Assembly: GCA_028868735.1 (NCBI GenBank)
Contig: JAGWTW010000009.1
Location: 1 to 57,160 of the forward strand
Reading direction: 5' to 3'
DNA: 57,160 nucleotides
Source: Hyphomicrobiales bacterium
GTDB taxonomy: Bacteria; Pseudomonadota; Alphaproteobacteria; Rhizobiales; Beijerinckiaceae
Position numbers and translations under genes: made by a program. Numbering within the stretch: the stretch's first letter is position 1; each line of letters begins with the position of its first letter. Below the pieces are notes generated by a model. It was not told where the DNA came from. It saw nothing but the letters and a program-made list of their open reading frames with translations, and searched no databases. Below are positions 27,962 through 36,447 of this stretch, in pieces.

Positions 27962-27991
27962 AAAAAAAGGGCCGGACATTTCTGTCCGGCC
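27962..27991 (-). terminator. Strong minus-strand terminator downstream of the LysR region
   Basis: GGCCGGACA-GAAA-TGTCCGGCC, a 9-bp perfect stem, is followed on the minus strand by seven T. It lies 253 bp beyond the LysR stop and only 25 bp beyond the stop of a small candidate frame at 28017-28172. It may also slow plus-strand transcripts leaving the SMP-30 gene, though no T-run follows in that direction. Confidence 0.85.
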
Positions 27992-28016
27992 GCACCCGGC
28001 ACAGGGCCGGAGGACT

Positions 28017-28172
28017 TCAAGAGGGAATGAACGGTCGCCTTGGCCACCGGGGAGGCAGTGGCCGCCGCAACCGACGTCCGAAGAATGTCGCCGCTGAAGC
28101 TCGGCGGCTATCGGGCTTTGCGCATGTTAGCCATGCGCCGCGCCGGCTCCCGGAAGGCTTCGGACGGAACAT
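28017..28172 (-). CDS. Candidate small basic protein of unknown function
   Basis: A 51-residue frame (begins MFRPKPSGSRRGAW, ends RRPFIPS) rich in Arg, Pro and Ala. It fills part of the 350-bp stretch 27895-28244, where no other gene is evident. Its stop is just before a strong terminator on the same strand, which is the only argument for it; it has no good ribosome binding site. A plus-strand frame from 28027 with GAGGGA upstream is an alternative reading. Either may be spurious. Confidence 0.2.
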   Translation of the reverse strand: MFRPKPSGSRRGAWLTCAKPDSRRASAATFFGRRLRRPLPPRWPRRPFIPS

Positions 28173-28244
28173 TCTGATTTCATTGACTTTTGACGGATGG
28201 AGACTTTGGAACAGGGCAGCCATGCATTGTGGCTGTCGAGTGTC

Positions 28245-29135
28245 TCAATATTTCCAGCGGGACGCGTTACTCACCAGAAAATCCCGGAAAACCTGGACGC
28301 GCGCGACATTCTTCATTTCTTCGGGATAGACGAGGTAGCACTCGAGTTCCGGCATGTCGGCGCTCGGCAGAAGCTGGACGAGTCCGCTTTCCGGATTGAG
28401 CAGATATTCCGGCAGAACGGCGATCCCGACGCCGGCGTCCACCGCCTTGCGCAGCGCCGTGATGTTGTTGACCGACAGCGCCGGCACGCGGGGCGCCTTG
28501 GGGTCGCGGCCCGCCGTCAGCAGCGAATTGAGGCTGTTGAGGAAGCTCGCGCCGGTGACGCCGTAGGACAGGATCCGGTGATTGTCGAGATCGCTCAACG
28601 TGCGCGGCTGGCCATGCCGGCGGATGTAATCGGTCGAGGCGTAGAGGTGGTAGTGCACCGTGAAGAGGCGCCGCCTGATCAGGTCCGGCTGCGACGGCAG
28701 GCGCAGCCTCAGGCCGACATCCGCCTCGCGCATGCCCAGATCGAGTTCCTCGTCGGTCAGGATCAGCCGCAGCTTGATATCCGGATAGAGCTCCAGAAAT
28801 TCGCCGAGCTGCGGCGCAAGCCAGTTGGTCCCGATCCCGAGCGTGGTGGTGACCCGCAGTTCGCCCTGCGGCTTTTCGCGCTGCTCCGACAGGCGCAGGC
28901 GCGCAGCCTCGAGCTTGCCCATGACGTCCTTGACGGTGCGCAGCAGGATTTCGCCCTGCTCCGTCAGGATCAGCCCGCGGGCGTGGCGATGAAACAGAGG
29001 GGTGTCCAGATCGCCTTCGAGCGCGCCCACCTGACGGCTGACCGCCGACTGGCTGAGGCCCAGCGTCTCCCCGGCATGCGTGAAAGAGCCGGCCTCCGCC
29101 GCCGCATGAAAGACGCGCAGCTTGTCCCAATCCAC
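28245..29135 (-). CDS. LysR family transcriptional regulator
   Basis: LysR-type regulator of 296 residues. The winged HTH spans the first 60 residues (KLRVFHAAAEAGSFTHAGETLGLSQSAVSRQVGALE), followed by a periplasmic-binding-like effector domain from about residue 90. The start is a GTG at 29135: GGAGG lies 6 bases upstream, while the longer frame begins with a basic, non-family sequence. It follows trxB on the same strand by 94 bp, unlike the common LysR layout of divergent target genes, so thioredoxin reductase may be cotranscribed with it. Target and ligand unknown. Confidence 0.92.
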   Translation of the reverse strand: MDWDKLRVFHAAAEAGSFTHAGETLGLSQSAVSRQVGALEGDLDTPLFHRHARGLILTEQGEILLRTVKDVMGKLEAARLRLSEQREKPQGELRVTTTLGIGTNWLAPQLGEFLELYPDIKLRLILTDEELDLGMREADVGLRLRLPSQPDLIRRRLFTVHYHLYASTDYIRRHGQPRTLSDLDNHRILSYGVTGASFLNSLNSLLTAGRDPKAPRVPALSVNNITALRKAVDAGVGIAVLPEYLLNPESGLVQLLPSADMPELECYLVYPEEMKNVARVQVFRDFLVSNASRWKY

Positions 29136-29229
29136 TGTAAATCCTCCCCGGACGCCGCAAGAACCGTTGGCCGGCCTCTGCATGCGACGCATAGCTCAAA
29201 GCATATTATTGTCCGACAGTCTCTCCTGT

Positions 29230-30201
29230 CTATTCCGCCGCGACAGCATGTTTCGCTTGCGCGGCCAGAAACTTTTCCGCCTCCAGCGCCGCCATGCAGC
29301 CGAGCCCCGCCGCCGTGACCGCCTGCCTGTAAACGTCGTCGGCGACGTCGCCGGCTGCGAAAACACCGGGAATATTGGTCGCCGTCGCGCCGGGAACCGT
29401 CTTTATGTAGCCGTTGGCCTTCGTCTCCACCTGCCCTGCGAACAGTTCGGACGCCGGCGCATGGCCGATGGCGACGAAAACGCCGTCGACCTTGCGTGTC
29501 TCGACTGCGCCGCTCCGGACATTCTTCAGCCGCACGGCCGTGACCGAAAGCGGGTTTTCCTCGCCCAGAATCTCGTCGATCGTCGTGTTCCAGAGAATCT
29601 CGACCTTCGGATGCGCGAACAGGCGTTCCTGCAAGATCCTTTCCGACCGGAACGCATCGCGACGGTGGACCACGGTCACCTTCGCCGCGAGATTGGCGAG
29701 ATAGAGCGCTTCCTCCACCGCCGAATTGCCGCCGCCGACGACGATCACTTCCTTGCCGCGATAAAAGAACCCGTCGCAGGTCGCGCAGGCCGAGACGCCG
29801 TAGCCCTTGAACTTCTGCTCGCTCGGAATCTCCAGCCATTTCGCCTTGGCGCCGGTGGCGATCACCAGCGCGTCGCAGGTGTAGACCTTGCCGGAATCGC
29901 AGGTAAGCCGGAACGGCCTCTGTCCGAGTTCGGCCTTCGTCACATAGTCGGACACGAGATCCGCGCCGACATGCTCGGCCTGGAGACGCATCTGCTCCAT
30001 CAACCACGGCCCCTGGATCGGCTCGGCGAAGCCCGGATAGTTTTCGACGTCGGTCGTGATCATGAGCTGGCCGCCGGGCTCGAAGCCCGAGATCAGCACC
30101 GGCTTCAGCATGGCGCGGGCGGCGTAGATCGCCGTCGTGTAGCCCGCAGGCCCCGAACCGACAATGATGAGCGGGGCGTGGATCGCTTTCGAATTCGGCA
30201 T
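29230..30201 (-). CDS. trxB: Thioredoxin-disulfide reductase
   Basis: TrxB, 323 residues, transfers electrons from NADPH via FAD and a redox-active disulfide to thioredoxin. It has the FAD motif IVGSGPAGYTTAIYAARA, the active-site CATCDGFFYRG (about residues 145-155), the NADPH motif VVGGGNSAVEEALYL and the C-terminal GVFAAGDVADDVYRQAVTAAG. The start at 30201 is set by GGAG upstream; a longer frame adds 36 unrelated residues. Followed by LysR. Divergent from the methylthioadenosine phosphorylase gene. Confidence 0.97.
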   Translation of the reverse strand: MPNSKAIHAPLIIVGSGPAGYTTAIYAARAMLKPVLISGFEPGGQLMITTDVENYPGFAEPIQGPWLMEQMRLQAEHVGADLVSDYVTKAELGQRPFRLTCDSGKVYTCDALVIATGAKAKWLEIPSEQKFKGYGVSACATCDGFFYRGKEVIVVGGGNSAVEEALYLANLAAKVTVVHRRDAFRSERILQERLFAHPKVEILWNTTIDEILGEENPLSVTAVRLKNVRSGAVETRKVDGVFVAIGHAPASELFAGQVETKANGYIKTVPGATATNIPGVFAAGDVADDVYRQAVTAAGLGCMAALEAEKFLAAQAKHAVAAE

Positions 30202-30354
30202 GAAAACTCCTGCCGTCGGCAAGGGGCGCAGCCTGTGCAGGGCGCAGCCGGACGGGTCTGCAATGTACGGAGGGGGGCTCGCCGCCACAAGGCCGCGCCC
30301 TTGCATCATCCCCAGCAGACCGTCACAAGACCGCGAGACAGACGTGAGGGCGAC

Positions 30355-31230
30355 ATGGCCAAACCCATCATCGGCGTCATCGGCGGATCGGGCGTCTACG
30401 ATCTGCCAGGCCTCGAGGATTTGCGCGAGGAGCGCGTCGCGACGCCATGGGGCGAGCCCTCAGACGCGCTGCGTTTCGGCCGCATCGGCGAAACGCAGGC
30501 CGTGTTCCTGCCCCGCCACGGGCGCGGCCACAGGCTTTCGCCGTCGGGCATCAACTATCGCGCCAACATCGACGCGCTGAAACGGGCCGGCGTCACGGAC
30601 ATCGTGTCGGTCTCGGCCTGCGGCTCCTTCAAGGAGCATCTCTATCCCGGCCTGTTCGTACTGGTCGATCAATTCGTCGACCGCACGTTCGGCCGCCAGT
30701 CTTCGTTCTTCGGAAACGGCTGCGTTGCGCACGTGTCGATGGCGCACCCGATCGCCCCCGATCTTCAGAAAAGGATCGCAGCCGCCGCTCAGGCGGAAAA
30801 CATCCCCTTCGTGAAGGGGGGAACCTACGTCTGCATGGAAGGCCCGCAATTCTCGTCCTATGCGGAATCGCTGACCTACAAGGCCGCGGGCTATGACGTG
30901 ATCGGCATGACCGCCTGCCCCGAAGTCAAGCTCGCGCGCGAGGCGGAGATTTCCTACGCGACGATCGCCATGGTGACGGATTTCGACTGCTGGCATCCCG
31001 AACACGACGACGTCGACGTCGCCGCCATCATCAAGCTCGTCAACGAAAACGCGGCGAAGGCGGCGCGCCTGCTCGCACGTCTGCTCGCCGACATGCCGAC
31101 CACGCGCGCGCCCTGCCCGATCGGCTCGGACCGCGCGCTCGACACCGCGCTGATTACCGCCAAGGACGCGCGCGATCCGGCGTTGCTGGAAAAGCTCGAC
31201 GCGATCATGAAGCGCGTGAACGGGGCCTGA
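30355..31230 (+). CDS. mtnP: S-methyl-5'-thioadenosine phosphorylase
   Basis: Family 2 nucleoside phosphorylase of 291 residues that splits 5'-methylthioadenosine to adenine and 5-methylthioribose-1-phosphate. Seen: IIGVIGGSGVYDLPG at the start, FLPRHGRGHRLSPSGINYRANI, GTYVCMEGPQFSSYAES and VIGMTACPEVKLAREAEISYATIAMVTDFDCW. GAGGG precedes the ATG at 30355. The released adenine could be salvaged by apt, which lies 1 kb downstream on the same strand; the intervening genes are small and unrelated. Confidence 0.95.
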   Translation: MAKPIIGVIGGSGVYDLPGLEDLREERVATPWGEPSDALRFGRIGETQAVFLPRHGRGHRLSPSGINYRANIDALKRAGVTDIVSVSACGSFKEHLYPGLFVLVDQFVDRTFGRQSSFFGNGCVAHVSMAHPIAPDLQKRIAAAAQAENIPFVKGGTYVCMEGPQFSSYAESLTYKAAGYDVIGMTACPEVKLAREAEISYATIAMVTDFDCWHPEHDDVDVAAIIKLVNENAAKAARLLARLLADMPTTRAPCPIGSDRALDTALITAKDARDPALLEKLDAIMKRVNGA

Positions 31231-31262
31231 AGACGACGAGAACCGGCGCGGAGGCGGATGCG

Positions 31263-31553
31263 ATGATCAAGGTTCTGATGGAACGCGACATGCCCCCGGG
31301 ATTCGATCCGGCCGACGATGCGCAAGCGGCGCTCCATGCGCGGATCGCTCTCGATGCGATTGTCGCGACAGCCGGCAAAATGCACTGGCTCTGCACCTAT
31401 GCGACCGACGACCGCAAGCCTTTCGGCCTCGTCGTGGTCGAGAGCGAAGAGGTCATCGAAGAATATGTCGCTCGGGCCGGCATCGCCGCCGGCGTCAAGG
31501 CGCATCGCGTGACGCGTGTGCTGGACCCTTCGCTCGCAGCGGCCGAAGCCTGA
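31263..31553 (+). CDS. DUF4242-like small protein
   Basis: Protein of 96 residues. The pattern of MIKVLMERDMPPGF, a helix, then KMHWLCTYATDDRKPFGLVVVESEEVIEEYVARAGIAAGVKAHRVTRVL matches the DUF4242 (SCO4226-like) alpha-beta ferredoxin fold, in which the strand-helix end resembles nickel-binding and light-regulated small proteins. The family's metal-binding histidines are not evident. GGAGG is upstream. It lies between mtnP and a DUF202 gene in one direction with short gaps. Function unknown. Confidence 0.65.
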   Translation: MIKVLMERDMPPGFDPADDAQAALHARIALDAIVATAGKMHWLCTYATDDRKPFGLVVVESEEVIEEYVARAGIAAGVKAHRVTRVLDPSLAAAEA

Positions 31554-31579
31554 TTTCCACAGTCCGAGGACGCGAGATC

Positions 31580-31957
31580 ATGATCAAACGCTATTCCGAT
31601 CACGCGGCGAACGAGCGCACCTTTCTCGCCTGGGTGCGCACCGCCATAGCGGTCATGGGTTTTGGGTTCATCATCGAGCGCTTCGACATCTTTCTGTCGA
31701 CCTTGGCCGGCGCGCAGGGACGAACGCTGCACGGACAGAAATTCGCCAACGAGGCGGGGTTGGCCTTCATTTTCATCGGCGCGGCGATGATCGCCATCGC
31801 CGCCTGGCGCTTCTTCAAGATTGCGAAACGGATCGACTCGGAGACGGACGAGCCCGCCTCGAGCTCGCTGTTCGATCTCGCCCTTGCAGGTTTGCTCGTG
31901 CTGCTCGGCCTGTCGATGTTCGTTTATCTCGGCCGCGCGGTGTTGCCGACGCTCTGA
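31580..31957 (+). CDS. DUF202/YidH family membrane protein
   Basis: Membrane protein of 125 residues. The N-terminal HAANERTFLAWVRTAIAVMGFGFIIERF is the DUF202 signature; three helices follow (about 18-36, 60-82, 97-120). Members such as E. coli YidH have unknown function. It is 26 bp downstream of the DUF4242-like gene and ends facing a minus-strand small membrane protein. Confidence 0.85.
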   Translation: MIKRYSDHAANERTFLAWVRTAIAVMGFGFIIERFDIFLSTLAGAQGRTLHGQKFANEAGLAFIFIGAAMIAIAAWRFFKIAKRIDSETDEPASSSLFDLALAGLLVLLGLSMFVYLGRAVLPTL

Positions 31958-31964
31958 AGCGCGG

Positions 31965-32177
31965 TCACATTTTCATCGTGCCGGCATGCCAGGCGCCGAA
32001 ACCGAAGAAACCCATCAGCAACGAAAACACGATGCTCATGATGACGGACAGCGCAATGGTCGCGGGAATGGCGGCTATGCCCCATTTGATGAAAATGGCG
32101 ACGAGTCGGCCGAAGGGAATATCGATGTCGACGACGGTGACCGGGTTGCCGGACGGGCTCGAACCTTGCATGGACAT
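31965..32177 (-). CDS. Small conserved two-helix membrane protein
   Basis: Protein of 70 residues starting MSMQGSSPSGNPVTVVDIDIPFGRL and then one long or two closely spaced hydrophobic segments (KWGIAAIPATIALSVIMSIVFSLLMGFFGFGAW). AGGAAGGAAA precedes the chosen ATG; the frame could run to 32288 but the extra residues are not membrane-like. Similar short proteins are common near lipid or division genes in Rhizobiales, without known role. It overlaps nothing and is divergent from apt. Confidence 0.6.
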   Translation of the reverse strand: MSMQGSSPSGNPVTVVDIDIPFGRLVAIFIKWGIAAIPATIALSVIMSIVFSLLMGFFGFGAWHAGTMKM

Positions 32178-32241
32178 GGCGCTTTCCTTCCTCTGTCGGA
32201 TATAACAGGCCAATCTAACTTCTTTCACCGGACACGCACAG

Positions 32242-32790
32242 ATGAAGTCGACTGCGCTGGAAACAATGCTGGAAGGTTCGATCCGCACGATTCCCGACTA
32301 TCCGAAGCCCGGCGTCATGTTTCGTGACATCACGACGCTGCTCGGCGATGCGCGCGCCTTTCGTCGCGCGGTGGATGAACTCGTGCATCCCTGGGCGGGA
32401 GGGCGCATCGACAAGGTGGCGGGCATGGAGGCCCGCGGTTTCATTCTCGGCGGCGCCGTCGCCCATCAGCTCTCGGCCGGCTTCGTGCCGATTCGCAAGA
32501 AGGGCAAACTTCCGCACGCCAAGATTTCGATCGCCTATTCGCTCGAATACGGCATCGATGAAATGGAAATGCACGAGGACGCCGTGACGCCAGGCGAACG
32601 CGTCATTCTCGTCGACGATCTGATCGCGACCGGCGGCACGGCCGAAGGCGCCGTCAAGCTTTTGAAGAAGATCGGCGCCGACGTCGTTGCGGCCTGTTTC
32701 GTGATTGATCTGCCCGATCTCGGCGGCGCAAAGAAAATTCGCGATCTGGGCGTACCCGTTCGAACGCTCGTCGCCTTCGGCGGCCACTAG
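32242..32790 (+). CDS. apt: Adenine phosphoribosyltransferase
   Basis: Purine salvage enzyme of 182 residues that converts adenine and PRPP to AMP. The PRPP-binding loop [17 protein letters not shown] is intact, with the flexible hood [19 protein letters not shown], and [17 protein letters not shown] near residue 60. Length is typical. It could recycle the adenine made by mtnP upstream. A 173-residue membrane protein starts 19 bp after its stop. Confidence 0.96.
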   Translation: MKSTALETMLEGSIRTIPDYPKPGVMFRDITTLLGDARAFRRAVDELVHPWAGGRIDKVAGMEARGFILGGAVAHQLSAGFVPIRKKGKLPHAKISIAYSLEYGIDEMEMHEDAVTPGERVILVDDLIATGGTAEGAVKLLKKIGADVVAACFVIDLPDLGGAKKIRDLGVPVRTLVAFGGH

Positions 32791-32809
32791 AGGCTCTTGC
32801 GAGGAAACA

Positions 32810-33331
32810 ATGGGCGAGATCGATCACGAGAGCCAGTACCGCGTGCTGCGGGACGAGATTCTCGACCAGATTCACGAATCGCGGCGGCTGGAAACCTACA
32901 CGCTCGGCGCGCTCGCGCTGTTCTACACCTGGCTTCTGACGTCGGGCGCCGCGGCCGGCGGCCGCGCAGTCTACTGGCTCGCGCCGCCCATGGTGCTGCT
33001 GGCGGCGATCCGCGCCTGGACCATTCTCGCGCGCATCGCCGAGATCGCCGCCTACCTTCGCGAAATCGAGATCGCCGCGTTCGGCCGCATCGCCGACATC
33101 GGCGTGACATACCTGCCGCCGGCCTCGCTTCTCGATTATCGTTTCAAGATCGCCGATCTCTACAAGGCCGATATCGCGACCTACAACGGCCGGCCGCCGG
33201 GTTGGGAACAGCACATGCAGGTCTATGGCTCGCGCATCGTCGGCCGCAGCGCGCTCGCCTACTGGCTGCTCCTGTTCGTCTTCACGGTCTTCGCCGCAAT
33301 GCTGTTGCCGGATATCCGCGCCCTACGGTGA
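32810..33331 (+). CDS. Conserved membrane protein of unknown function
   Basis: Protein of 173 residues with three hydrophobic helices: LGALALFYTWLLTSG, VYWLAPPMVLLAAIRAW and ALAYWLLLFVFTVFAAMLLP, and a middle cytoplasmic part (about residues 65-135). The N-terminus is charged and coiled-coil-like (HESQYRVLRDEILDQIHESRRLE). GAGGAAAC upstream supports the start at 32810. I do not recognise a family. It may be cotranscribed with apt. Its stop overlaps the esterase end by 9 bases, tail to tail. Confidence 0.6.
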   Translation: MGEIDHESQYRVLRDEILDQIHESRRLETYTLGALALFYTWLLTSGAAAGGRAVYWLAPPMVLLAAIRAWTILARIAEIAAYLREIEIAAFGRIADIGVTYLPPASLLDYRFKIADLYKADIATYNGRPPGWEQHMQVYGSRIVGRSALAYWLLLFVFTVFAAMLLPDIRALR

Positions 33332-34339
33332 GGCGCCCTTCACGTCGGTCACGCGATCGAGAAAGGCGACGGCGCGCGCGAGCGCCTGGACGCTGTCGGA
33401 CAGCGACAGATCGAACTGGTATTCGTGATCGAGCGGCGGCGCGTGATCCTGCGCGTAGAACAGCCTGTCGACGGGAACGCCCTTGCTGCCGAGCGCAGCG
33501 GCGAAGGCGAGGGACTGACCGCCGAGCGGGTCGGCGTTGCCCGCCGTGACGAAGGCCGGCGGAAAATTCGCCGTCACGTAGCGGGCGACCGAAAATGGCG
33601 CGAAGGCCGGCGCATCGAGGAAGTCCTTCGTTCCCGCATAGGCCCACATGTACGTTCGGCGGATCCCCGAGCCGGGCCCGTCGAGTTTCAACAGCGCCGC
33701 GTCGTAGAGACCGCAGAAAAGCAACGCGCCGCGCAGGTCTGTTCTCGGGATCGTCGGCGTCACGCCGCTCGCTTTCGCATAGTCTCGATCGGCGATCGCC
33801 TCGGCCATTTGCGCGGCGGTCTGCGCGCCTGCGGAATCGCCGGCCAGCACGATCCGCGTCGCATCGACATGCAGCCGCGACGCTTCGCGTGCGAGAAACG
33901 CCAGGGCTTCGAACGATTGCCGCACCGGCGTCGGATAGATCGCGCCCGGCGACAACGAATAATTGACTCCCGCGACGGCGTAGCCGCGCGCAGAAATCAT
34001 CTTCAGATAGCCCGCAACATGCGACTTGTCGCCGGACAGCCATCCGCCGCCATGTATCCAGACCACGAGCGGCGGCGCGCGCTCGCGCGAGGCGCCGGCC
34101 GGCAGATAGAGATCGAGCGTCTCGTCCGCCGACGCGCCATACGAAAGATCGCGCAGCGCCGTCACATCGGTCGGCGCGCGCGCATCGAGCGCCGCGCCGA
34201 GCGTTTCGCCGTTGCGATCGTAGTCGTGGCGGATCAGCAGCGCGCGCGGCCACGGGCTCAATGTCAGCGCCGCGAAGGCGCAGACGCCCGCCGCAAGCGC
34301 AGCGGCGACGGCGCCGATAGCGAGGGTGCGCAATTTCAC
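33323..34339 (-). CDS. Alpha/beta hydrolase (HSL/BD-FAE-like esterase), exported or anchored
   Basis: Esterase of 338 residues from the GTG at 34339, chosen for AGGA upstream and a hydrophobic N-terminal segment (LAIGAVAAALAAGVCAFAAL). The oxyanion HGGGW is near residue 95, the nucleophile elbow AGDSAGAQ near 175, the Asp in GNADPLGG and the His in DHEYQFDLS, giving a complete triad of the hormone-sensitive-lipase-like group. Substrates would be small acyl esters; nothing in context narrows this. It overlaps the preceding plus-strand gene by nine bases. Confidence 0.85.
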   Translation of the reverse strand: MKLRTLAIGAVAAALAAGVCAFAALTLSPWPRALLIRHDYDRNGETLGAALDARAPTDVTALRDLSYGASADETLDLYLPAGASRERAPPLVVWIHGGGWLSGDKSHVAGYLKMISARGYAVAGVNYSLSPGAIYPTPVRQSFEALAFLAREASRLHVDATRIVLAGDSAGAQTAAQMAEAIADRDYAKASGVTPTIPRTDLRGALLFCGLYDAALLKLDGPGSGIRRTYMWAYAGTKDFLDAPAFAPFSVARYVTANFPPAFVTAGNADPLGGQSLAFAAALGSKGVPVDRLFYAQDHAPPLDHEYQFDLSLSDSVQALARAVAFLDRVTDVKGASP

Positions 34340-34394
34340 GATTTCGGTCCTGCGAAAGGCCGGGTTCGCGCGCACCCTCGCAGGCCGGCGTTAA

Positions 34395-35426
34395 TCAGCC
34401 CTTGCCGCCGGCGCGCGTACGGATGAATCCGGAGCCGCGGAATTCGTAAACGAGTTCGCCGTTCTGGTTGACGCCCGTATTGTGATTGAAGACGAGGCCC
34501 CATCCGGGCCTGGTCGTCGGACGCTTCTCGATGATCTGCGTGTAATAGGTCACCCGGTCGCCGACGAAGACGGGCTTCGGCCACCGCAGATGGACGAAGC
34601 CGGGCGACGGGCCGCCCTGCGGGGTCTCCACGCCTTGCGCGCGCAGGTCGCGCTGCACGCGGTCGCGCGTCCTCACGACATTGCGCATCCACAAGCTGGC
34701 CGTCTGCCAGCCGGAGGCGGAAAGCCGCCCGAACAGGCTGTTCTTCGCCTCCTCCTCGTCGAGGTGGAAACGCTGCGGATCGTAGAGGCTCGCGAAGCCC
34801 ACGATGCTGTCCTTCGTGAAAGTCTCCGTTCCGAGTTCGAGATACGACCCGACCTGCAAATCCTCGAGCCAGCCGGCGAACGGCTTTTGCCGGCCGCTGG
34901 CCTCCACGCGCGGTATGGCGTGACTCGGGTGCGGCGCCGGCGGCGGGGCGGCGCCTTCTTCGCCGCTGGTCTTGCCGGGATGTCGCAATTCGATGAGCTG
35001 CGTGTGTTTTTGCCGTGCGATTGTTTCGCCGCGCTGGTTGAGCAGATCGAACTCGATCGCAACGAGACCCATCTCCGGGCGCGTGCGGGACACCCGCTTG
35101 TGGACGACCTTGCGACGCCCGCTGAGAATGTCGCCGGGCAGCAGCGGTCTTTCCCACCGCATCTCGTCGATGCCGGGCGCGCCCATCGAGGCGGTGCGGC
35201 TGATCCAGTGGTCGTAGTTGAGGCGCATGGCGAGGCAGCCGATGTGCCAGCCCGACGCGCAGAGCGCCCCCAGCATGCTCTTCTTCGCCGCCTCCTCGTC
35301 CAGATGGAAGGGCTGCGGATCGTAGACCTCGGCGAAGCGGATGATCTCGTCCTTCGTGATCGCGCGCGCATCGCCGAATTCGAGGATCGAGCCGGGGACG
35401 AAATCTTCGTAGTAGAATTCGGGCAT
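34395..35426 (-). CDS. Tandem MaoC-like hot-dog dehydratase
   Basis: Protein of 343 residues with two MaoC hot-dog domains in tandem. The first (about residues 1-150) carries YDPQPFHLDEEAAKKSMLG and the second (about 190-335) YDPQRFHLDEEEAKNSLFG. The Asp/His of the hydratase site are kept in both. A Pro/Ala/His-rich linker joins them. Such proteins act on short acyl-CoA, for example mesaconyl- or 3-hydroxyacyl-CoA hydration; the double-domain form recalls mesaconyl-CoA hydratase (Mch) of the ethylmalonyl-CoA pathway, and that is my best guess. The neighbouring acyl-CoA genes that would confirm it are absent. Confidence 0.75.
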   Translation of the reverse strand: MPEFYYEDFVPGSILEFGDARAITKDEIIRFAEVYDPQPFHLDEEAAKKSMLGALCASGWHIGCLAMRLNYDHWISRTASMGAPGIDEMRWERPLLPGDILSGRRKVVHKRVSRTRPEMGLVAIEFDLLNQRGETIARQKHTQLIELRHPGKTSGEEGAAPPPAPHPSHAIPRVEASGRQKPFAGWLEDLQVGSYLELGTETFTKDSIVGFASLYDPQRFHLDEEEAKNSLFGRLSASGWQTASLWMRNVVRTRDRVQRDLRAQGVETPQGGPSPGFVHLRWPKPVFVGDRVTYYTQIIEKRPTTRPGWGLVFNHNTGVNQNGELVYEFRGSGFIRTRAGGKG

Positions 35427-35522
35427 GGGCGTCCTTGATCGGGCAGTTTATCTCGCTTACCCCGGCCGGGCCGGCTTTGAAACCGGGCGCCCGGCATGGC
35501 GGGGCTGCGGCGGGAGACGACG

Positions 35523-36179
35523 ATGACGGATTGGGTCGACGGCGTACCGGCGCTCGCGGGGCTCGAACCCGCCGCGCGCGCCCTGCTGGCGGACGTGCGC
35601 CCCTTCGACGTGGAAGCCGGCCGCGCGCTGTTCACGCCGGGCTCGGCCTGTTCGGGCTTCGCCGTCGTGCTGTCGGGCGTCGTGCGCGTCGGCGTCAATT
35701 CCGAAGGCGGGCGGGCGCTGACGCTCTATCGCGTCGCGCGCGACGAGGTGTGCGTCCAGACGACGCTCTGCCTCATGGCCGGGCTCGACTACACGGCCGA
35801 AGGCGTCACGGAGACTCAGGTTCGCATGGCGATGATTCCGGCGGCGCGGTTCGACGCGCTGATGGCTGCGTCGAAGATTTTCCGCACCTTCGTTTTTTCG
35901 CGTTTCGGCGCGCGCCTGCAGGACATTTCGAAGCTTCTGGAGACGATCGCCTTCGCCCGCGTCGACTCGCGGCTCGCCGCGACGCTGCTCGCCCGCGCCG
36001 ATACGGACGGGACGGTTGCAGCCACGCACCAGGCGCTCGCCGAGGAGATGGGCACGGCGCGCGAGGTGGTGAGCCGCCAGCTCGACGCTTTCGCCAAGGC
36101 CGGACTTGTCCGCACGGCGCGCGGCGAGGTGCGCGTGCTCGATCGCCCGGCCCTCGAAGCGCGCGCCTCTGTGACTTGA
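35523..36179 (+). CDS. Crp/Fnr family transcriptional regulator
   Basis: Regulator of 218 residues with an N-terminal cNMP-like beta-roll (residues about 15-115) and a C-terminal winged HTH (about 150-215). The recognition helix REVVSRQL keeps the E-xx-SR signature of proteins that read TTGAT half-sites. Cysteines occur in SACSGF and VCVQTTLCLM, but the spaced N-terminal CxxCxxC cluster of FNR is missing, so oxygen sensing by a [4Fe-4S] cluster is doubtful. A DUF2892 gene follows by 76 bp. Start at 35523 follows GGGAGACG. Confidence 0.88.
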   Translation: MTDWVDGVPALAGLEPAARALLADVRPFDVEAGRALFTPGSACSGFAVVLSGVVRVGVNSEGGRALTLYRVARDEVCVQTTLCLMAGLDYTAEGVTETQVRMAMIPAARFDALMAASKIFRTFVFSRFGARLQDISKLLETIAFARVDSRLAATLLARADTDGTVAATHQALAEEMGTAREVVSRQLDAFAKAGLVRTARGEVRVLDRPALEARASVT

Positions 36180-36255
36180 TCACAGACGCGCCTCGGCCGC
36201 CGCTGCATGGTGCTCCGGTCTTCGCGGCGAACCGCCGCCCGTTCGGGAGAATGTC

Positions 36256-36447
36256 ATGACCAATGAAGGAACCATCGACCGCGTGCTGCGGGTCATCGTC
36301 GGGCTCGCGCTGATCGCGCTCGTGTTCGTCGGGCCGCAGACCAATTGGGGCTGGATCGGAATCGTCCCGCTCGTCACGGGCCTCGTCGGCTTCTGCCCGG
36401 CCTACCGGCTGTTCGGGCTTTCGACCTGCCCGATGAAGAAGGCCTAA
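36256..36447 (+). CDS. DUF2892 (YgaP-like) membrane protein
   Basis: Small membrane protein of 63 residues: IDRVLRVIVGLALIALVF, GWIGIVPLVTGLVGFCPAYRLFGLSTCP. The CP..CP ending is the family signature, otherwise found fused to rhodanese domains in YgaP. It lies downstream of the Crp/Fnr gene, with which it may be controlled, and its stop overlaps the moaE stop by 3 bases. Sulfur or redox relevance is inferred only from the family. Confidence 0.85.
   Translation: MTNEGTIDRVLRVIVGLALIALVFVGPQTNWGWIGIVPLVTGLVGFCPAYRLFGLSTCPMKKA

Noticed and set aside
36165..36180. TTGATCACAG near the Crp/Fnr stop as an FNR box
   Set aside because: Only one half-site matches; the other arm lacks ATCAA.
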